A model generated the notes under the pieces. That model searched no databases, had not been told where the DNA came from, and worked only from the letters and a program-made list of their open reading frames with translations. From Pseudomonas fluorescens (GTDB lineage Bacteria; Pseudomonadota; Gammaproteobacteria; Pseudomonadales; Pseudomonadaceae), in assembly GCF_018614775.1 (NCBI RefSeq), contig NZ_JAGGOF010000001.1, forward strand, positions 1 to 64,000: DNA of 64,000 nucleotides. The letters run 5' to 3'. Shown piece by piece: positions 8,915 through 18,793 of the stretch; the stretch's first letter is position 1; each line of letters starts with the position of its first letter. A program made the position numbers and the translations under genes.

Positions 8915-9130
8915 ATGGAACGTACACTCAGTTCCGAGCTGTTCTTCGACGACAACGCTGCAAAAAACCAGGCTTCCCTGCCTCTTCGCGTTATTGCCAA
9001 CCTGATGTTGTGGCAGCGCCGCATCGCCAGCCGTCACCAACTGGCTCGTCTGGATTCGCGCCTGCTGGCTGACGCCGGTATCAGCGAAGCACAACGCTAC
9101 GAAGAGCTGAGCAAGCCGTTCTGGCGCTAA
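8915..9130 (+). CDS. DUF1127 family small protein
   Basis: A 71-residue protein with the DUF1127 core at about residues 29-60 (LWQRRIASRHQLARLDSRLL, then ADAGIS). DUF1127 proteins are small basic proteins; some in alphaproteobacteria bind RNA or affect phosphate and carbon metabolism, but the function of this one is not known. GGAAGG lies before the ATG. It is monocistronic: a repeat-rich promoter region lies upstream and a strong terminator follows. Confidence 0.85.
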   Translation: MERTLSSELFFDDNAAKNQASLPLRVIANLMLWQRRIASRHQLARLDSRLLADAGISEAQRYEELSKPFWR

Positions 9131-9187
9131 CTCAGCGTCGCTGGCCCTGACCCCATCGGGTCCATCGCCAGCACTGAATTGAACAAA

Positions 9188-9221
9188 CAAGACCCGTCGC
9201 GGGAAACCGCGACGGGTCTTG
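9188..9221 (+). terminator. Rho-independent terminator after the DUF1127 gene
   Basis: CAAGACCCGTCGCGG (9188-9202) and its exact complement CCGCGACGGGTCTTG (9207-9221) form a perfect 15-base stem with a GAAA loop. The following sequence is TCGTTTCAG, a short T tract. Confidence 0.85.
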
Positions 9222-9457
9222 TCGTTTCAGAGCAGTTGTTTTAAGAGAATCACGGCGTCGTAACAGTTTATGCGCTCTTTAAATTAACCAGTACAGTTTA
9301 GCTAATGGGTCGAATGAAATCGCCAGATGACTTATCTGCTGCTGTCACCCAGCCCGTTCTGTCCTACTATCGGTGCAAACGGGGCGAAGCGAGTCGAGCA
9401 GGCGTCTCCTCTTCCAGCTACGCACCGGCATTACCTCAATGTTCAAGGAGTTTCATC
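9222..9457. promoter_or_regulatory. Promoter region of the DUF2388 array
   Basis: About 235 bases before the first DUF2388 gene. AACCAGTACAGTTTA at 9286-9300 repeats the CCAGTAC/TACAGT motifs that cluster before the DUF1127 gene, so both transcription units may answer to the same regulator. AAGGAG at 9445-9450 is the ribosome binding site of the next gene. Confidence 0.4.
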
Positions 9458-9775
9458 ATGACCCGTCTTCGTCTGCTCAGCGCAGTTGCCCTGCTGGCCG
9501 TAGCCGCCCAGGCCAACGCCAGTAGCTTTATCGTCACTACCGACTCCATCGTCGGCGCGCTCAAGGGCACGTCCGATGCGTCCTCTGATGCAACCTCATC
9601 GCTGCGGGACAACAAGATCGTCCAGGCCGCCCGTGATGACGCCGCCAGCTTCGTGGCCAGCGAAGGCGCCATTCGCGGTGTGAAATTGGAAAGCGCCCTG
9701 GATTACATCCGCCAACAGGCGCCGCAGTTGAACGCCACCGACGCACAGTTGGCCCAGGCCATTCTGGTTATCTGA
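9458..9775 (+). CDS. DUF2388 secreted protein, first copy
   Basis: A 105-residue protein with a cleavable signal peptide (MTRLRLLSAVALLAVAAQANA) and a mature part of about 84 residues containing the block shared by all three neighbours: IVxAARDDAASFVASEGAIRG, then LESALDYIRQQAP and LAQAILVI at the end. The family is found in Pseudomonas, usually in two to four copies, and has no assigned function. The ATG at 9458 has AAGGAG seven bases upstream; an earlier in-frame ATG at 9305 would bury the signal peptide. It is the first of three copies that lead into the DUF4105 gene. Confidence 0.85.
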   Translation: MTRLRLLSAVALLAVAAQANASSFIVTTDSIVGALKGTSDASSDATSSLRDNKIVQAARDDAASFVASEGAIRGVKLESALDYIRQQAPQLNATDAQLAQAILVI

Positions 9776-9881
9776 TGCAACATGAAACAGGGGGCACCGG
9801 AGGGTGTCCCGATGTTTCAACGCTGGCTCTGGACCGGGGGTTTGCGCTAGCCTTCAGGCTCGCCATCAACCGTCGAGTCTC

Positions 9882-10190
9882 ATGCGTTTCTTCTCAGATC
9901 TGTTTATCGCGACTTTCTTCGTAGCTTTTTGCTGGTCTGTTCCGGTCCGTGCCTTCGACGTGTCCACTCAGCAAGTCGTGGTCAGCGGCTATGCCACAAG
10001 CATGGTGACCTCCGCGCCCTTCGACCATAAACTGGTCGCCGCCGCTCACGACGATGCTGCGGCATTCATCGCCAGCGACGGGCAGCTACGAGGTGCACGG
10101 CTGGAGTCCGCTCTGGATTACCTACGCCGGGCCCAACCAAAACTTCATGTCAGCGACCTTGAACTGGCACAAGCAATTCTCGTCCAATAG
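9882..10190 (+). CDS. DUF2388 secreted protein, second copy
   Basis: A 102-residue paralogue of the preceding gene. The signal peptide is MRFFSDLFIATFFVAFCWSV plus PVRA, and the shared block appears as LVAAAHDDAAAFIASDGQLRG, LESALDYLRRAQP, LAQAILVQ. It is the most diverged of the three, lacking the Ser/Thr-rich stretch and the R-D/N-S/N-K-IV run seen in the others. The ATG at 9882 gives a proper signal peptide but has only a weak ribosome binding site, so it may depend on upstream translation or be poorly expressed. Function unknown. Confidence 0.78.
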   Translation: MRFFSDLFIATFFVAFCWSVPVRAFDVSTQQVVVSGYATSMVTSAPFDHKLVAAAHDDAAAFIASDGQLRGARLESALDYLRRAQPKLHVSDLELAQAILVQ

Positions 10191-10216
10191 TTATCCTTAT
10201 TCTCCGGAGTCGTTCC

Positions 10217-10537
10217 ATGCGTAGCCCGCTGATTGCTGCCGCCCTAGGCCTGCTGATACTGGCCGATGTGGCCCAGGCACATACCCTGGTAGCCACCAGT
10301 AACATCATCGTTCGCGCTTCCCAGCGCACGATCGATTTCACTTCCGACACCACTACATCGATTCGTGATTCGAAAATCGTCCGCGAAGCCCATGACGATG
10401 CCGCCAGTTTCGTAGCCAGCAACGGCGAAATTCGTGGCGCTCATCTCGAAGCCGCTTTCGACACCTTGCGTACCCGCGTGCCGGAAGCGCGCGATGCCAC
10501 TGACCAGGTTCTCGCCGAAGCCATTCTCGCATTGTGA
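10217..10537 (+). CDS. DUF2388 secreted protein, third copy
   Basis: A 106-residue paralogue with signal peptide MRSPLIAAALGLLILADVAQA and the conserved block IRDSKIVREAHDDAASFVAS, NGEIRGAHLEAAFDTLR, LAEAILAL. It closely resembles the first copy (both have a Ser/Thr-rich stretch before the RD-NK/SK-IV run). GGAG precedes the ATG. Its TGA stop overlaps the GTG start of the DUF4105 gene (GTGA), which implies translational coupling and a shared role. Function unknown. Confidence 0.83.
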   Translation: MRSPLIAAALGLLILADVAQAHTLVATSNIIVRASQRTIDFTSDTTTSIRDSKIVREAHDDAASFVASNGEIRGAHLEAAFDTLRTRVPEARDATDQVLAEAILAL

Positions 10538-12495
10538 GGCGGCTCGCCGCCTGGCTGACAGCCGGGGTCCTGCTGCTCACGGGCAGCATGGCCCAAGCCG
10601 GCCTGCAATTGCATCTCAACGCCGAAGGGCTTGACCCCGCGCAACAGCAGGCCAGCCAGGCGCTGCTCGATGAAGCCATGCGCGCGCTGCCGCCGCGCTT
10701 CATCGAGCGGTTGGACCGACGCATCGACGTCGGCTGGACCGACCAGATGCCTACCAACGCCTACGGCCAGGCTTCGCTGGTGTCGCAACTGGACTTGAAC
10801 AGCAACCTGCTCGACAGCCTCACCGACGGCAGTGCCGCGACGCAAAAGACCCATCGTCCCCACGGCACCGTGCGGCAGGAAATGCTTGCCACCGTCCTGC
10901 ACGAACTGACCCACATCTATGACCGTTCGCGCTTATGGCCGGATGCCGAACGCGCGCTGATCCAGCGCTGCACCCGGCGCAACGACAGCGCCGGGCTGAT
11001 CGGCCTTCCAGATGAATGCCGGGGCCAGAACGACCGCCGCTTTACCCTTAGCGATGACCCCCGCCTGCTGGACCTCGCCGGCTGGCCGCAATACGTCGGC
11101 CGTCGCGGCGAACGGGAGCAACATAACCGTCAAGTCGCCCGCAGCCCGGACCTTTACGAAACGAGCAGCCCCAAGGAATTCGTCGCGGTCAACATGGAGT
11201 ATTTCCTCCTGGACCCCAGCTACGCCTGCCGACGACCCGCCCTGTATCGCTATTACCAGGAACACTTCGGCTGGGCCCCCGCTACCAAGGACACCTGCGC
11301 CAAATCCTTCGCCTTCCTCAACGCCGGCAACGACTTCGCCAGGACGCCCCTGGGCAAGGTCGATCCGGAACGGGTCTACGCCATCGACTACCTGCTGGCC
11401 GAAGCCAACCAGAATTGGGTCAGCCGCTGGGGCCACAGCATGCTCCGCCTGGTGATCTGCGCGCCGGGCCGCCCACGTGGCCCGGACTGCCGACTGGATC
11501 TGGACCAACATCTGGTGCTGTCGTATCGCGCGTTCGTAGGCGACGTACAGTTGTCGAGTTGGGATGGCCTGGTGGGCAAATACCCATCACGCCTGTTCGT
11601 ACTGCCGCTGGCCCAGGTGATCGACGAGTACACCAAGACCGAGCTGCGCAGCCTGGCGTCCGTGCCGCTGAACCTATCGCGCAGCGAGATCGAGCAAACC
11701 GTCGAACATGCCGCCGAAATGCACTGGAGCTACGACGGCAACTATTACTTCCTGTCCAACAATTGCGCGGTGGAGAGCCTGAAACTGCTGCGCAGTGGCA
11801 GCAACAACAAACACCTCACCGGCCTGGATAGCATCATGCCCAACGGCCTGCTGGAAGTGCTCAAGGGCCGGGGCTTGGCGGACACCAGCGTGCTGGATGA
11901 TCCAAAGGAAGCCTTGCGCCTGGGCTACCGCTTCGATTCGTTCCGTGACCGGTATCAGGCTATGTTCGACGTGCTGAAGAAGTACCTGCCGATCAAGCAA
12001 CAGACGGTAGAGGACTGGCTTTCCCTGGACGCCGCCGAACGCCGCGTCTGGTTCGAGCAGGCCGACCTGCGCACCAGCGCTGCGTTGTTGCTGCTGGAGC
12101 AGGCCAGTTATCGTCGGCAGTTACTGCTGGCTCAGGATGAAGTCAAACAGCGCTACCTCGGTGCGCGCGAGTTGCAGAACGGCGGCATGGAAAGGGCTAA
12201 CGCAACACTGCAACAGATTCTCGCCAACAGCGGGTTTCTGAGCCGTCCCGCCGAATTGCTGGGCAGCGATGGCTACGGATTGCCCCAACCCAGCGAGTGG
12301 CAACGACTGGAATCGGAAAGCAGCCTGCGTCAGAAACAGCTGCAAACACTGACCGGCGATCTGGATAAGGAAGTCCGGGCCTTGCTGGAGCCAAGCCGTG
12401 CCGCTGAAATTGCGGCGAGCGAGGCCAACGTGAAGGCGATCGGCGAGCATCTGCGCAAGCTGCACAAGGCGGGTGGCGGGCTGGAGTTGCCCTAG
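10534..12495 (+). CDS. Large periplasmic protein with DUF4105 (Lnb_N-like) domain and an N-terminal HExxH motif
   Basis: A 653-residue protein with a signal peptide (RRLAAWLTAGVLLLTGSMAQA). The N-terminal third has HELTHIYDRS with HExxH at residues 123-127 and, further on, SPKEFVAVNMEYFLLDP, the layout of a zinc peptidase. The middle part (about 280-460) matches the DUF4105 family, with WGHSMLRLVI (His301) and YFLSNNCAVESLKLL (Cys411), which look like the catalytic pair of a permuted NlpC/P60-like fold. The C-terminal ~170 residues are helical. DUF4105 is related to the N-terminal domain of the Bacteroides lipoprotein N-acyltransferase Lnb, so acyl-transfer or hydrolysis in the periplasm is possible, but unproven. 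The GTG start overlaps the last DUF2388 gene. Confidence 0.8.
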   Translation: MRRLAAWLTAGVLLLTGSMAQAGLQLHLNAEGLDPAQQQASQALLDEAMRALPPRFIERLDRRIDVGWTDQMPTNAYGQASLVSQLDLNSNLLDSLTDGSAATQKTHRPHGTVRQEMLATVLHELTHIYDRSRLWPDAERALIQRCTRRNDSAGLIGLPDECRGQNDRRFTLSDDPRLLDLAGWPQYVGRRGEREQHNRQVARSPDLYETSSPKEFVAVNMEYFLLDPSYACRRPALYRYYQEHFGWAPATKDTCAKSFAFLNAGNDFARTPLGKVDPERVYAIDYLLAEANQNWVSRWGHSMLRLVICAPGRPRGPDCRLDLDQHLVLSYRAFVGDVQLSSWDGLVGKYPSRLFVLPLAQVIDEYTKTELRSLASVPLNLSRSEIEQTVEHAAEMHWSYDGNYYFLSNNCAVESLKLLRSGSNNKHLTGLDSIMPNGLLEVLKGRGLADTSVLDDPKEALRLGYRFDSFRDRYQAMFDVLKKYLPIKQQTVEDWLSLDAAERRVWFEQADLRTSAALLLLEQASYRRQLLLAQDEVKQRYLGARELQNGGMERANATLQQILANSGFLSRPAELLGSDGYGLPQPSEWQRLESESSLRQKQLQTLTGDLDKEVRALLEPSRAAEIAASEANVKAIGEHLRKLHKAGGGLELP

Positions 12496-12553
12496 TACCC
12501 AGCCCCTGTGCGGCGGCGACGCTTTGGTCATCGGCCCAGCCGTTTATGCATAC

Positions 12554-12590
12554 AAAAAAGGGTTCAGAATCTTGTTCTGAACCCTTTTTT
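12554..12590. terminator. Bidirectional terminator between the DUF4105 gene and trpA
   Basis: AAAAAAGGGTTCAGAA (12554-12569) and TTCTGAACCCTTTTTT (12575-12590) form a perfect 16-base stem with a five-base loop. A T run follows on each strand, so it can serve both convergent units. Confidence 0.92.
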
Positions 12591-12606
12591 CGTTGCAGCA
12601 ATTGAG

Positions 12607-13418
12607 TCAGTTGACGCGCGCCTCACGCACACCCTGCGCCAATGCGGCACACAAGCTCAACACCCCATCAATCGCCTGCTCCGAGGTATCCGCGCTGGCA
12701 ATGTGGTCGATCAGCGCCGAGCCAACCACCACACCGTCAGCCAGCCGTGCAATGGCTGCGGCTTGTTCCGGCGTGCGGATGCCAAAACCGATGCTGATCG
12801 GCAGGTCGGTATGGCGACGCAGGCGCGCCACGGCTTCTTCCACATGCTCCAGGGTGGCGGCACCCGCGCCGGTCACACCTGCGACCGACACGTAATACAC
12901 AAAGCCGGAGCTGCCGTTGAGCACGGTCGGCAAACGCACATCGTCGGTGGTGGGCGTCGTCAGACGGATGAAGTCCAACCCGACAGCCTGGGCCGGTTCG
13001 CACAGTTCACTGTTGTGCTCGGGCGGCATGTCGACAACGATCAGGCCGTCAACACCAGAATCCAGTGCTTCACCGATAAAACGCTGTACACCGTAACGAT
13101 GGATCGGGTTGAAGTAGCCCATCAGCACCAGCGGTGTCTCGCTATTGTCCTTGCGGAACTCACGAACCATCTGCAGGGTTTTCGCCAGGTTTTGCTGGGC
13201 CCCCAGGGCACGGATGTTAGCCAACTGGATCGCCGGGCCGTCGGCCATCGGGTCTGTGAACGGCATGCCCAACTCGATCACATCGGCACCGGCTGCCGGC
13301 AAGCCCTTGAGGATCGCCAGCGAGGTGTCGTAGTTCGGGTCGCCGGCCGTGACGAACGTCACCAGGGCAGCGCGGTTCTGTTGCTTGAGTTCGGCAAAAC
13401 GGGTTTGCAGGCGGCTCA

Positions 13419-13419
<1 letters not shown>
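12607..13419 (-). CDS. trpA: Tryptophan synthase alpha chain
   Basis: A 270-residue TIM-barrel enzyme that cleaves indole-3-glycerol phosphate to indole and glyceraldehyde 3-phosphate; the indole passes to TrpB through a tunnel. [19 protein letters not shown] supplies the catalytic Glu49 and Asp60, and the phosphate-binding region is near residues 210-235 ([22 protein letters not shown]). The ATG overlaps the trpB stop (ATGA), so the genes are translationally coupled. The unit ends at the bidirectional terminator just downstream. Confidence 0.97.
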
Positions 13420-14764
<1,345 letters not shown>

Positions 14765-15682
14765 ATGCGCCAGGACCTTCCCCCGCTCAATGCTCTGCGT
14801 GCCTTCGAGGCCACCGCCCGCCTGAACAGCGTAAGCCAGGCGGCCGAACAGTTGCACGTGACCCACGGCGCGGTCAGTCGGCAACTGAAGGTGCTGGAAG
14901 AACACCTGGGTGTAAGCCTGTTCAGCAAGGATGGACGTGGCTTGAAACTCACAGATGCGGGTGTGCGCCTGCGCGATGCCAGCAGCGACGCTTTCGAACG
15001 CTTACGTACCGTATGTGCAGAGCTCACGCAAAACACTGCGGATGCACCGTTCGTATTGGGCTGTTCGGGTAGTTTGCTGGCGCGTTGGTTTATCCCGCGC
15101 CTGGGCCGGCTCAATGCCGACCTGCCGGATTTACGCTTGCACCTGTCCGCCGGCGAAGGCGACCTGGACCCCAGGCGACCAGGGTTGGATGCCTTGCTGG
15201 TTTTCGCCGAGCCACCCTGGCCGGCCGACATGCACGTGTATGAGCTGGTGAGCGAGCGAATCGGCCCGGTGATGAGCCCGCACTACGCCGGCTTTTCCCG
15301 TCTGCAAGGCGCAGCCGCCGGCGCACTGCTGGATGAACCCCTGCTGCATACCCTGTCCCGACCACAGGCTTGGCCGACATGGGCACGGCAAAACGCCCTT
15401 GAGCCCCAGGCATTGAAATTCGGCCAAGGTTTCGAGCATTTGTATTATTTGCTGGAAGCTGCCGTCGCAGGGCTGGGTGTGGCGATCGCGCCCGAGCCGC
15501 TGGTGGCCGAGGATGTACGCGCCGGGCGCCTGGTCGCGCCGTGGGGTTTCGCTGAAACCCCGGCGCGACTGGCGTTGTGGCTACCCAAGCGCGCCGCGGA
15601 CGGGCGCGCCAGGCAATTGGCCCAGTGGCTCAGGCATGAGCTGAGCCAACCGGTTCAGTCACCACGCTTGCACAGCAAGTAA
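14765..15682 (+). CDS. trpI: LysR-family activator of trpBA
   Basis: A 305-residue LysR regulator with the N-terminal helix-turn-helix at about residues 8-65 ([40 protein letters not shown]) and an effector domain with [18 protein letters not shown]. The divergent position next to trpB is the conserved Pseudomonas arrangement, so the symbol is given with good confidence. The 3' end overlaps the convergent DUF883 gene by 28 bases. Confidence 0.92.
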   Translation: MRQDLPPLNALRAFEATARLNSVSQAAEQLHVTHGAVSRQLKVLEEHLGVSLFSKDGRGLKLTDAGVRLRDASSDAFERLRTVCAELTQNTADAPFVLGCSGSLLARWFIPRLGRLNADLPDLRLHLSAGEGDLDPRRPGLDALLVFAEPPWPADMHVYELVSERIGPVMSPHYAGFSRLQGAAAGALLDEPLLHTLSRPQAWPTWARQNALEPQALKFGQGFEHLYYLLEAAVAGLGVAIAPEPLVAEDVRAGRLVAPWGFAETPARLALWLPKRAADGRARQLAQWLRHELSQPVQSPRLHSK

Positions 15683-15981
15683 GCGGCCAATAGACCGATT
15701 GCGCCGACCGCGACACCGGCCGTGGTCCATGGATGCTCCTTCGCATAATCGCGAGTGGCGAGCCCGGTTTCGCGGGTTTTCACCTTGACTTCTTCATACG
15801 CATCGCTAAGCAGGTGCCGAGAGTGTTTCAGCGCGCTTTCGGCGTTTGCCTTGAGCGTCTTGAGGGTCTTGCGCGACTCATCGGAGGCGTCGTCCTTCAG
15901 GCTTTCCAACGACTTGAGCAGACTCTCGATCTCCGCTTCCATGCTTTGCAACGAGGCTTTACGTAGCGAATTACTGGCCAT
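15655..15981 (-). CDS. DUF883 (ElaB/YqjD-like) membrane-anchored stress protein
   Basis: A 108-residue protein with a long charged amphipathic helix (residues ~10-80, rich in Glu, Lys and Ser), then [20 protein letters not shown] and LLCKRGD, a single C-terminal membrane segment with a GxxxG-like pattern. This is the ElaB/YqjD/DUF883 type, inner-membrane proteins that in E. coli bind ribosomes in stationary phase. The ATG at 15981 was chosen because upstream residues in frame are unrelated and AGGAGAGA precedes it. The gene converges on trpI and overlaps its end by 28 bases. Confidence 0.85.
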   Translation of the reverse strand: MASNSLRKASLQSMEAEIESLLKSLESLKDDASDESRKTLKTLKANAESALKHSRHLLSDAYEEVKVKTRETGLATRDYAKEHPWTTAGVAVGAIGLLAAYLLCKRGD

Positions 15982-16133
15982 GGTGGCTCTCTCCTGCAGT
16001 GGTTGAATGGTGTGAGTTGGGACTCCAGCCGCTTCTGAAAGTGCAGTAAATCTGAACTTTAAACAGGTAACGGCGCCACAGATAGGGCGCAAAATCGCTG
16101 CTAGGCTGTTAGAGCCCCTATACGGAGAACGTT

Positions 16134-16349
16134 ATGACTGATCAACACACGTACAAAAAGATCGAGCTGGTCGGCTCGTCTCCCACCAGTATTGAAGACG
16201 CCATCAACAATGCCCTGGCCGAAGCCAGCAAGAGCCTCAAGCATCTGGAATGGTTTGAAGTCACGGAAACCCGCGGGCACATCGAGAATGGTCGGGCTGC
16301 GCATTTTCAGGTGACGATAAAAGTCGGCTTCCGGATCGCTAATAGCTGA
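16134..16349 (+). CDS. Dodecin
   Basis: A 71-residue dodecin: a small dodecameric flavin-binding protein that stores or buffers flavins. [20 protein letters not shown] and the [22 protein letters not shown] stretch (with the flavin-stacking Trp near residue 40) and VTIKVGFRI near the C-terminus are diagnostic. It stands alone, with GGAGAACGTT directly before the ATG. Confidence 0.95.
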   Translation: MTDQHTYKKIELVGSSPTSIEDAINNALAEASKSLKHLEWFEVTETRGHIENGRAAHFQVTIKVGFRIANS

Positions 16350-16463
16350 GGAGCACTGAACTTGCGCGCTGGCGGAGTGCCATAGGGAATGGCGATGCGC
16401 TATTGTCTGCGCGTCAGATCTTTCCAATACCTGCCCTATTGATCCGACCAAGGAGTGCAAGCG

Positions 16464-16688
16464 ATGAAAAAGTTGATGGTGGCCCTGGGTTTGCTGAGCC
16501 TTGCGGGTGGTGCATTTGCAGCCGGCAAGCCCTGCGAAGAGCTGAAAAGCGAAATCGCAGCAAAGCTGGATGCCAAGGGCGTGTCGGGCTATTCGCTGGA
16601 AGTCGTCGATAAAAGCGCAGCGGCTGACGCCAAAGTCGTCGGCACCTGCGAGGGCGGCAGCAAGGTGATTACGTACAAACGCGGTTGA
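16464..16688 (+). CDS. DUF1161 secreted protein, first copy
   Basis: A 74-residue secreted protein. Signal peptide MKKLMVALGLLSLAGGAFA, then the DUF1161 body: PCEELKSEIAAKLDAKGVSG, YSLEVVD, VVGTCEGGSKVITYKR. The two cysteines of the mature chain probably form a disulfide. Function unknown. The ATG at 16464 has AAGGAG nine bases upstream and was preferred to an earlier in-frame start at 16455. A close paralogue lies 2 kb downstream at 18554. Confidence 0.85.
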   Translation: MKKLMVALGLLSLAGGAFAAGKPCEELKSEIAAKLDAKGVSGYSLEVVDKSAAADAKVVGTCEGGSKVITYKRG

Positions 16689-16703
16689 TTTGACGCGTAT
16701 GAG

Positions 16704-16726
16704 AAGCCGACGCAACGCGTCGGCTT
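16704..16726. terminator. Terminator after the first DUF1161 gene
   Basis: AAGCCGACGC (16704-16713) and GCGTCGGCTT (16717-16726) pair around a three-base loop, followed by TTTC. It separates the DUF1161 gene from the convergent luciferase-like gene and could act in both directions. Confidence 0.82.
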
Positions 16727-16741
16727 TTTCATGGGCGCGAT

Positions 16742-17743
16742 TCAGCCTTTCATGACCTGCGCCAGCAGCTCATACGAATGCAGGCGATCGGCATGTTCAT
16801 ACAGGTCGCTGGTGAAAATCAGCTCATCGGCCTGGGTTTGCTCGATCAACACATCCAGCTTGGCGCGAATCTTCTGCGGGCCACCGACCATGGCCAGGCC
16901 AAGGAAGTCGCCCACCGCTTCTTTCTCGTGGGGCAACCACAGGCCGTTCATGGTCTCGACCGGCGGACGTTGTACCAGGCTCTGCCCGCGCATCAGCGCC
17001 AGGATCCGCTGATACACCGACGTTGCCAGGTAATCGGCCTGTTCATCGGTGTCCGCTGCCACCAGAGGCACACCGAGCATCACGTAAGGCTTATCGAGTA
17101 CCGCTGACGGTTTGAAGTGATTGCGGTAGATGCGGATCGCCTCGTGCATGTAGCGCGGTGCGAAATGTGAGGCAAAGGCGTAGGGCAAACCACGCTCGCC
17201 GGCCAATTGCGCACTGAACAGGCTGGAACCCAACAGCCACACCGGCACGTTGGTCCCGGTGCCAGGCATGGCGATGATGCGTTGATCCGGTGTGCGTGGG
17301 CCCAGATAGCGCATCAGTTCGGCCACGTCTTCAGGGAAATCGTCGGCGCTGCCGGAGCGCTCGCGACGCAGCGCCCGCGCCGTCATCTGATCGGAACCGG
17401 GTGCGCGCCCCAGCCCCAGGTCGATTCGACCAGGGTAGAGGCTTTCCAACGTGCCGAACTGTTCGGCGATGATCAACGGCGCGTGGTTGGGCAGCATCAC
17501 CCCGCCGGAACCGACACGAATGGTCGAAGTCCCCCCCGCCAGATAGCCCAGCAGCACGGCCGTCGCGGAGCTGGCGATACCGTCCATGTTGTGATGCTCG
17601 GCCACCCAGAAGCGGGTGTAGCCGTACTTTTCCACGTGTTGCGCCAAGTCCAGCGAATTGCGCAGGGACAGGGCGGCGTTGCCATCGGCGCGAACAGGCA
17701 CCAGGTCGAGGGTTGAGAACTTCACTTCGGACAGCTGTTTCAT
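16742..17743 (-). CDS. Luciferase-like (LLM class) flavin oxidoreductase
   Basis: A 333-residue member of the bacterial luciferase-like superfamily, a TIM-barrel fold using FMNH2 or F420-like flavin. [41 protein letters not shown] and [12 protein letters not shown] are characteristic of the alkanal-monooxygenase-like group close to E. coli YhbW. The ATG at 17743 has GGAG about eight bases upstream; an in-frame TTG at 17758 is the alternative. Substrate unknown. It is divergent from the OsmC gene across 235 bases. Confidence 0.85.
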   Translation of the reverse strand: MKQLSEVKFSTLDLVPVRADGNAALSLRNSLDLAQHVEKYGYTRFWVAEHHNMDGIASSATAVLLGYLAGGTSTIRVGSGGVMLPNHAPLIIAEQFGTLESLYPGRIDLGLGRAPGSDQMTARALRRERSGSADDFPEDVAELMRYLGPRTPDQRIIAMPGTGTNVPVWLLGSSLFSAQLAGERGLPYAFASHFAPRYMHEAIRIYRNHFKPSAVLDKPYVMLGVPLVAADTDEQADYLATSVYQRILALMRGQSLVQRPPVETMNGLWLPHEKEAVGDFLGLAMVGGPQKIRAKLDVLIEQTQADELIFTSDLYEHADRLHSYELLAQVMKG

Positions 17744-17869
17744 GGGCCGGATCTCCAACGGCGTTCCGGGCTTTTCCTACGGGCAAAAGCCTGCCGTTTC
17801 TATAGGTGTGTTCCATGCAATGTGGGCATATACCCGAGTTTCAATAGCTGCAATGAATTTTCCTACTAA

Positions 17870-17883
17870 ATTAGTCGACTAAT
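17870..17883. promoter_or_regulatory. Perfect 14-base palindrome between the LLM and osmC genes
   Basis: ATTAGTCGACTAAT is a perfect palindrome lying 96 bases before the osmC ATG and 127 bases before the LLM gene ATG. Such a dyad is typical of a TetR- or MarR-type operator that could control one or both divergent genes. No regulator gene is adjacent. Confidence 0.5.
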
Positions 17884-17978
17884 CGATCGGGTGAACTTTA
17901 TCAGCCCGTCTATCCTCACAACCCTGGTAATGAAAAACACCCGGCGCGAACACTCGCGCTCAATCTGAGGAGGCAGAC

Positions 17979-18410
17979 ATGGCTATCATCAAGAAAGCAT
18001 CGGCTCACTGGGAAGGCGACCTGAAAACCGGCATCGGCTCCATCTCCACCGAAACCGGCGTGCTGCGCGAAGCACCTTATGGCTTCAAGGCCCGCTTTGA
18101 AGGTGGCAAGGGCACCAACCCTGAAGAGCTGATCGGTGCGGCCCATGCAGGCTGTTTCTCCATGGCGTTTTCAATGATTCTCGGCGACGCCGGGCTCAAG
18201 GCTGACGCTATCGACACCAACGCCGAAGTGACCCTGGACCAGGTTGATGGCGGCTTCGCGATCACCGCGGTGAAACTCACCCTCAAGGCGAAGATCCCTG
18301 GCGCCAGCCAACAGCAATTCGAAGAACTGAGCAACAAGGCCAAGGAAGGTTGCCCGGTTTCCAAGGTGCTGAACGCCAAGATCACCCTCGATGCGACACT
18401 GGTGAGCTGA
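17979..18410 (+). CDS. osmC: OsmC family peroxiredoxin
   Basis: A 143-residue OsmC/Ohr-fold thiol peroxidase that reduces organic hydroperoxides. The two reactive cysteines are Cys59 in AAHAGCFSMAFS and Cys125 in KEGCPVSKVL. The early KASAHWEGDLKTGIGSIST segment puts it with OsmC, not Ohr. GAGGAGG lies before the ATG. Osmotic or peroxide control would be expected from the family; here the palindrome at 17870 is the only visible candidate. Confidence 0.93.
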   Translation: MAIIKKASAHWEGDLKTGIGSISTETGVLREAPYGFKARFEGGKGTNPEELIGAAHAGCFSMAFSMILGDAGLKADAIDTNAEVTLDQVDGGFAITAVKLTLKAKIPGASQQQFEELSNKAKEGCPVSKVLNAKITLDATLVS

Positions 18411-18417
18411 CGAATCG

Positions 18418-18463
18418 AAAGAGCGCAGCCTTTGAGCCAGCCGCCGAAGGCTGTGCTCTTTTT
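18418..18463 (+). terminator. Terminator after osmC
   Basis: AAAGAGCGCAGCCTT (18418-18432) pairs with AAGGCTGTGCTCTTT (18447-18461), with one mismatch, and is followed by more T residues. It starts eight bases after the osmC stop. Confidence 0.85.
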
Positions 18464-18553
18464 ACCCTGTCAGCCCATCAGCAATGTGTGGTCGAATGAC
18501 GGTATGCAGTTTCTGCGCACAGGCAGTGCGCACTGTCATAAGGAATTTCGAGC

Positions 18554-18787
18554 ATGAAACGATTTGCCCTGGTGGTTATCGGTTGCGCATTCGCCACATC
18601 CGCCTTCGCGGCGCCTAAACCGTGCGAAGAGCTCAAGGCCGAGATCGAGGCCAAGATCCAGGCGCAGGGCGTCACGTCCTACACACTGGAAATCGTCACC
18701 AATGACGAGGTCCACGACCAGAACATGGTGGTGGGCACCTGCGAAAGCGGCACGAAGAAAATCATTTACCAGAAGAATGACCGCTAG
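18554..18787 (+). CDS. DUF1161 secreted protein, second copy
   Basis: A 77-residue paralogue of the gene at 16464: signal peptide MKRFALVVIGCAFATSAFA, then PKPCEELKAEIEAKIQAQGV, TSYTLEIVT, VVGTCESGTKKIIYQK. Both mature-chain cysteines are kept. The extra residues between the two halves (NDEVHDQNM) are the main difference. Function unknown. It has its own promoter region after the osmC terminator, so it is not simply a tandem duplicate in one operon. Confidence 0.85.
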   Translation: MKRFALVVIGCAFATSAFAAPKPCEELKAEIEAKIQAQGVTSYTLEIVTNDEVHDQNMVVGTCESGTKKIIYQKNDR

Positions 18788-18793
18788 AACGCC

